Source: Balanoglossus misakiensis (lineage: Eukaryota; Hemichordata). Taken from it: a stretch of DNA of 64,000 bases. The notes under the pieces are model-generated. The model was not told where the DNA came from. It worked only from the letters and a program-made list of their open reading frames with translations, and did not search any database. Every line of letters begins with the position of its first letter. The stretch's first letter is position 1. A program made the position numbers and the translations under genes. Below are positions 60,641 through 64,000 of the stretch, one piece after another. The stretch is taken from NCBI GenBank assembly GCA_040954595.2, contig CM082592.2:1922001-1986000 (forward strand), read 5' to 3'.

Positions 60641-61708
60641 CTACTTGGCCAATTTTAGTGGGTAACCGATCGACCTTTCATAGCTTATAAGGCAAGTGGG
60701 ATGAAAAAAAATGTGGTTTGTTTTGTTCTGCAAAAAAAGAGGTATACCAAATAATATCATTAGAATTCTATCTGTTGTGTTAAACTTATTTACATTACAG
60801 GCACTGTAAATATACCCGAAAACAAGTTGCCACAAGGATTGAATTGTCTGGCAGCACACAAGCAAATGATACACGTCTTCGGGGGGAAATGTGCAGAAGT
60901 CACAAGTAGGACTAAGGATTTTGCCTGCTTTGTAAAGACGAAGGTTACAAAAAACTGCGTTGTGACAAATGAGATAATCCAGATCACCTAGGTAGTTATC
61001 CTTGAAATTTGTGTAAACCTTACTAAAATCAAAGTTTGGCAGGTGGAAAAGCCAATACTGAACACCCGTGGGCACTGTTTTTCTCAGATGTCGAGCAATT
61101 GTAGTAATGTGTCTAACTTTAAGAGAATGGAAAGGAACACGTTGATTATGAGCATTAACAATAAACAGAGACGGGTTTTTGTCCACTTTGTTATAATTTT
61201 TGTAATTACTCTGCAGAATATCATGCCACTTTTGAGGAATTGAATTGAGGATAATATGGTACTGCTTCTCAACAGTATTGCTTGTGGGAGTGTAGGGATG
61301 GGCCAATGAAACCATGTCACGAATTGCATCAACAGGTAGGAACCCAGGAATGACCTCGTATAACAAATCTCTGATTTCAACAATGCCAGCTGAGCTGAAC
61401 AGTTTTATGATCGGCAGAGGGCGCCCTTCAACACTTGTAATGAAGGGGTTGTGAAACATGGGTTCATTGATAATTTCATCGTAGGAAATTGGTTGTGCAC
61501 GTGAATACCTGAAAAGATGCGACCAAGACTGAAAAAGTTCCCTGTAGAATGTAGAACACTGGCGTAAGTTGGCAGTATAAAGTAACATTTTAAAAGTGTC
61601 AACACCACAATTGAGATTGAGATACTTATTTAAGTTGTAGGTGACAAACAACTTGAAAAAATGTGGTTTGTTTTGTTCTGCAAAACAGTGGTTTTGGAAT
61701 TCAGACAT
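60641..61708 (-). CDS. LINE C-terminal fragment, unit 2, 355 aa
   Basis: The predicted protein is identical to the unit 1 copy over 355 residues, with the same finger and the same start (MSEFQNHCFAEQ). A few silent nucleotide differences exist, such as CCTAGG against CCCAGG near 60989. The surroundings are the same: 86 bp below the 5S gene of the previous unit in transcription order and 60 bp above its own. Confidence 0.8.
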   Translation of the reverse strand: MSEFQNHCFAEQNKPHFFKLFVTYNLNKYLNLNCGVDTFKMLLYTANLRQCSTFYRELFQSWSHLFRYSRAQPISYDEIINEPMFHNPFITSVEGRPLPIIKLFSSAGIVEIRDLLYEVIPGFLPVDAIRDMVSLAHPYTPTSNTVEKQYHIILNSIPQKWHDILQSNYKNYNKVDKNPSLFIVNAHNQRVPFHSLKVRHITTIARHLRKTVPTGVQYWLFHLPNFDFSKVYTNFKDNYLGDLDYLICHNAVFCNLRLYKAGKILSPTCDFCTFPPEDVYHLLVCCQTIQSLWQLVFGYIYSACNVNKFNTTDRILMILFGIPLFLQNKTNHIFFHPTCLISYERSIGYPLKLAK

Positions 61709-61793
61709 TTGCAGAAAAAGGAAAAAACGGAAACTTGCGATAAAAAATATTACCCTTCCGTCTACACTTTAATGGAAAATTGGGGAAAATATT

Positions 61794-61913
61794 AAGCCTA
61801 CAGCACGTAGTATTCCCAGACGGTCTCCCGTCCAAGTACTAACTATGCCCAACGCAGGTTTGCTTCGGTGATCAGACGAGAACCGGCTTATTCTACGTGG
61901 TATGGCCGTAGGC
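61794..61913 (-). rRNA. 5S ribosomal RNA, unit 3
   Basis: Identical to unit 2, including the A that weakens the helix. Confidence 0.94.
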
Positions 61914-61974
61914 GAAGGATTGTTGAAATTCTCCTGCTATGAACCCGAATGCTACACCATTGAACACGTATCCC

Positions 61975-63042
61975 TACTTGGCCAATTTTAGTGGGTAACC
62001 GATCGACCTTTCATAGCTTATAAGGCAAGTGGGATGAAAAAAAAATGTGGTTTGTTTTGTTCTGCAAAAAAAGAGGTATACCAAATAATATCATTAGAAT
62101 TCTATCTGTTGTGTTAAACTTATTTACATTACAGGCACTGTAAATATACCCGAAAACAAGTTGCCACAAGGATTGAATTGTCTGGCAGCACACAAGCAAA
62201 TGATACACGTCTTCGGGGGGAAATGTGCAGAAGTCACAAGTAGGACTAAGGATTTTGCCTGCTTTGTAAAGACGAAGGTTACAAAAAACTGCGTTGTGAC
62301 AAATGAGATAATCCAGATCACCTAGGTAGTTATCCTTGAAATTTGTGTAAACCTTACTAAAATCAAAGTTTGGCAGGTGGAAAAGCCAATACTGAACACC
62401 CGTGGGCACTGTTTTTCTCAGATGTCGAGCAATTGTAGTAATGTGTCTAACTTTAAGAGAATGGAAAGGAACACGTTGATTATGAGCATTAACAATAAAG
62501 AGAGACGGGTTTTTGTCCACTTTGTTATAATTTTTGTAATTACTCTGCAGAATATCATGCCACTTTTGAGGAATTGAATTGAGGATAATATGGTACTGCT
62601 TCTCAACAGTATTGCTTGTGGGAGTGTAGGGATGGGCCAATGAAACCATGTCACGAATTGCATCAACAGGTAGGAACCCAGGAATGACCTCGTATAACAA
62701 ATCTCTGATTTCAACAATGCCAGCTGAGCTGAACAGTTTTATGATCGGCAGAGGGCGCCCTTCAACACTTGTAATGAAGGGGTTGTGAAACATGGGTTCA
62801 TTGATAATTTCATCGTAGGAAATTGGTTGTGCACGTGAATACCTGAAAAGATGCGACCAAGACTGAAAAAGTTCCCTGTAGAATGTAGAACACTGGCGTA
62901 AGTTGGCAGTATAAAGTAACATTTTAAAAGTGTCAACACCACAATTGAGATTGAGATACTTATTTAAGTTGTAGGTGACAAACAACTTGAAAAAATGTGG
63001 TTTGTTTTGTTCTGCAAAACAGTGGTTTTGGAATTCAGACAT
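61975..63042 (-). pseudogene. LINE C-terminal fragment, unit 3, frameshifted near the end
   Basis: Same frame as units 1 and 2 until an extra A in the A run at about 62037-62045. This shifts the last residues and ends the frame at 62011 after 343 codons. The finger is upstream of the shift and stays intact. The indel accounts for the 1334-bp spacing to the next 5S gene. Confidence 0.8.
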
Positions 63043-63127
63043 TTGCAGAAAAAGGAAAAAACGGAAACTTGCGATAAAAAATATTACCCTTCCGTCTACA
63101 CTTTAATGGAAAATTGGGGAAAATATT

Positions 63128-63247
63128 AAGCCTACAGCACGTAGTATTCCCAGACGGTCTCCCGTCCAAGTACTAACTATGCCCAACGCAGGTTTGCTTC
63201 GGTGATCAGACGAGAACCGGCTTATTCTACGTGGTATGGCCGTAGGC
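63128..63247 (-). rRNA. 5S ribosomal RNA, unit 4
   Basis: Identical to units 2 and 3. Confidence 0.94.
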
Positions 63248-63307
63248 GAAGGATTGTTGAAATTCTCCTGCTATGAACCCGAATGCTACACCATTGAACA
63301 CGTATCC

Positions 63308-64000
63308 CTACTTGGCCAATTTTAGTGGGTAACCGATCGACCTTTCATAGCTTATAAGGCAAGTGGGATGAAAAAAAATGTGGTTTGTTTTGTTCTGCAA
63401 AAAAAGAGGTATACCAAATAATATCATTAGAATTCTATCTGTTGTGTTAAACTTATTTACATTACAGGCACTGTAAATATACCCGAAAACAAGTTGCCAC
63501 AAGGATTGAATTGTCTGGCAGCACACAAGCAAATGATACACGTCTTCGGGGGGAAATGTGCAGAAGTCACAAGTAGGACTAAGGATTTTGCCTGCTTTGT
63601 AAAGACGAAGGTTACAAAAAACTGCGTTGTGACAAATGAGATAATCCAGATCACCTAGGTAGTTATCCTTGAAATTTGTGTAAACCTTACTAAAATCAAA
63701 GTTTGGCAGGTGGAAAAGCCAATACTGAACACCCGTGGGCACTGTTTTTCTCAGATGTCGAGCAATTGTAGTAATGTGTCTAACTTTAAGAGAATGGAAA
63801 GGAACACGTTGATTATGAGCATTAACAATAAAGAGAGACGGGTTTTTGTCCACTTTGTTATAATTTTTGTAATTACTCTGCAGAATATCATGCCACTTTT
63901 GAGGAATTGAATTGAGGATAATATGGTACTGCTTCTCAACAGTATTGCTTGTGGGAGTGTAGGGATGGGCCAATGAAACCATGTCACGAATTGCATCAAC
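63308..64000 (-). CDS. LINE C-terminal fragment, unit 4, cut by window end
   Basis: Matches the C-terminal 231 residues of the other copies, with the normal A run and the full ending (YPLKLAK). The N-terminal part lies beyond the window. Confidence 0.8.
   Translation of the reverse strand, partial: VDAIRDMVSLAHPYTPTSNTVEKQYHIILNSIPQKWHDILQSNYKNYNKVDKNPSLFIVNAHNQRVPFHSLKVRHITTIARHLRKTVPTGVQYWLFHLPNFDFSKVYTNFKDNYLGDLDYLICHNAVFCNLRLYKAGKILSPTCDFCTFPPEDVYHLLVCCQTIQSLWQLVFGYIYSACNVNKFNTTDRILMILFGIPLFLQNKTNHIFFHPTCLISYERSIGYPLKLAK

Larger units (their letters stand above)
58900..64000 (-). repeat. Tandem 5S rDNA array with LINE-bearing spacers
   Basis: The period is 1333-1334 bp, measured from the 5S genes at 59128, 60461, 61794 and 63128. 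Each complete unit, in minus orientation, has a 5S gene, about 85 bp, a 355-codon LINE-derived frame and about 60 bp before the next 5S. Units 2 to 4 are almost identical. The array starts with a diverged short unit at 58900-59127 and runs off the right end of the window. Confidence 0.95.

Overview
The window is eukaryotic genomic DNA from an animal. Genes are split by phase-consistent GT-AG introns, long stretches are non-coding, and microsatellites and several families of non-autonomous DNA transposons are present. Nephrin-like Ig exons, Crypton-like and Tx1-like elements and many foldback MITEs would fit an invertebrate deuterostome such as amphioxus or a hemichordate. That assignment is an inference; no species-diagnostic sequence was recognised. 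No operon, CRISPR array or other prokaryotic feature is present.

Layout, left to right. 1-10 kb is repeat-rich intergenic DNA: a foldback MITE, a 1.04 kb PIF/Harbinger-like MITE, a 2.4 kb foldback element whose arms are minisatellites, and a 238-bp tandem satellite. 10.2-11.4 kb (minus) is an intronless class A GPCR broken by one frameshift and one stop. 13.07-21.96 kb (plus) is the main gene: 19 exons for a type I membrane protein with ten Ig domains, a transmembrane segment and a tail with an ITIM-like motif. Its tenth Ig exon carries an in-frame TAG but can be skipped without changing frame. The 3' end of this gene plus about 5.6 kb of flank (21.06-27.60 kb) is duplicated at 29.53-37.75 kb. 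A broken Crypton-type tyrosine recombinase gene lies between the two copies, and one MITE has inserted only into copy 2, so copy 1 gives a natural empty site.

37.8-54.9 kb is mostly non-coding and holds a 69-bp minisatellite, more MITEs, a LINE remnant and weak evidence for a small spliced gene (about 44.8-48.4 kb). 54.9-57.5 kb is an unusual retroelement with split direct repeats (B-spacer-AB-internal-A), resembling DIRS/Ngaro-type tyrosine-recombinase retrotransposons, and an internal CCHC zinc knuckle. 58.9 kb to the end is a tandem 5S rDNA array with a period of 1333-1334 bp. Every full spacer carries the same open reading frame for the C-terminal part of a Tx1/L1-like LINE protein in the same orientation as the 5S gene.

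The most notable items are the 5S-LINE composite array with an ORF-less edge unit, the split-direct-repeat retroelement, three MITE families that share an internal core but have different terminal inverted repeats, and the stop-containing but skippable Ig exon.
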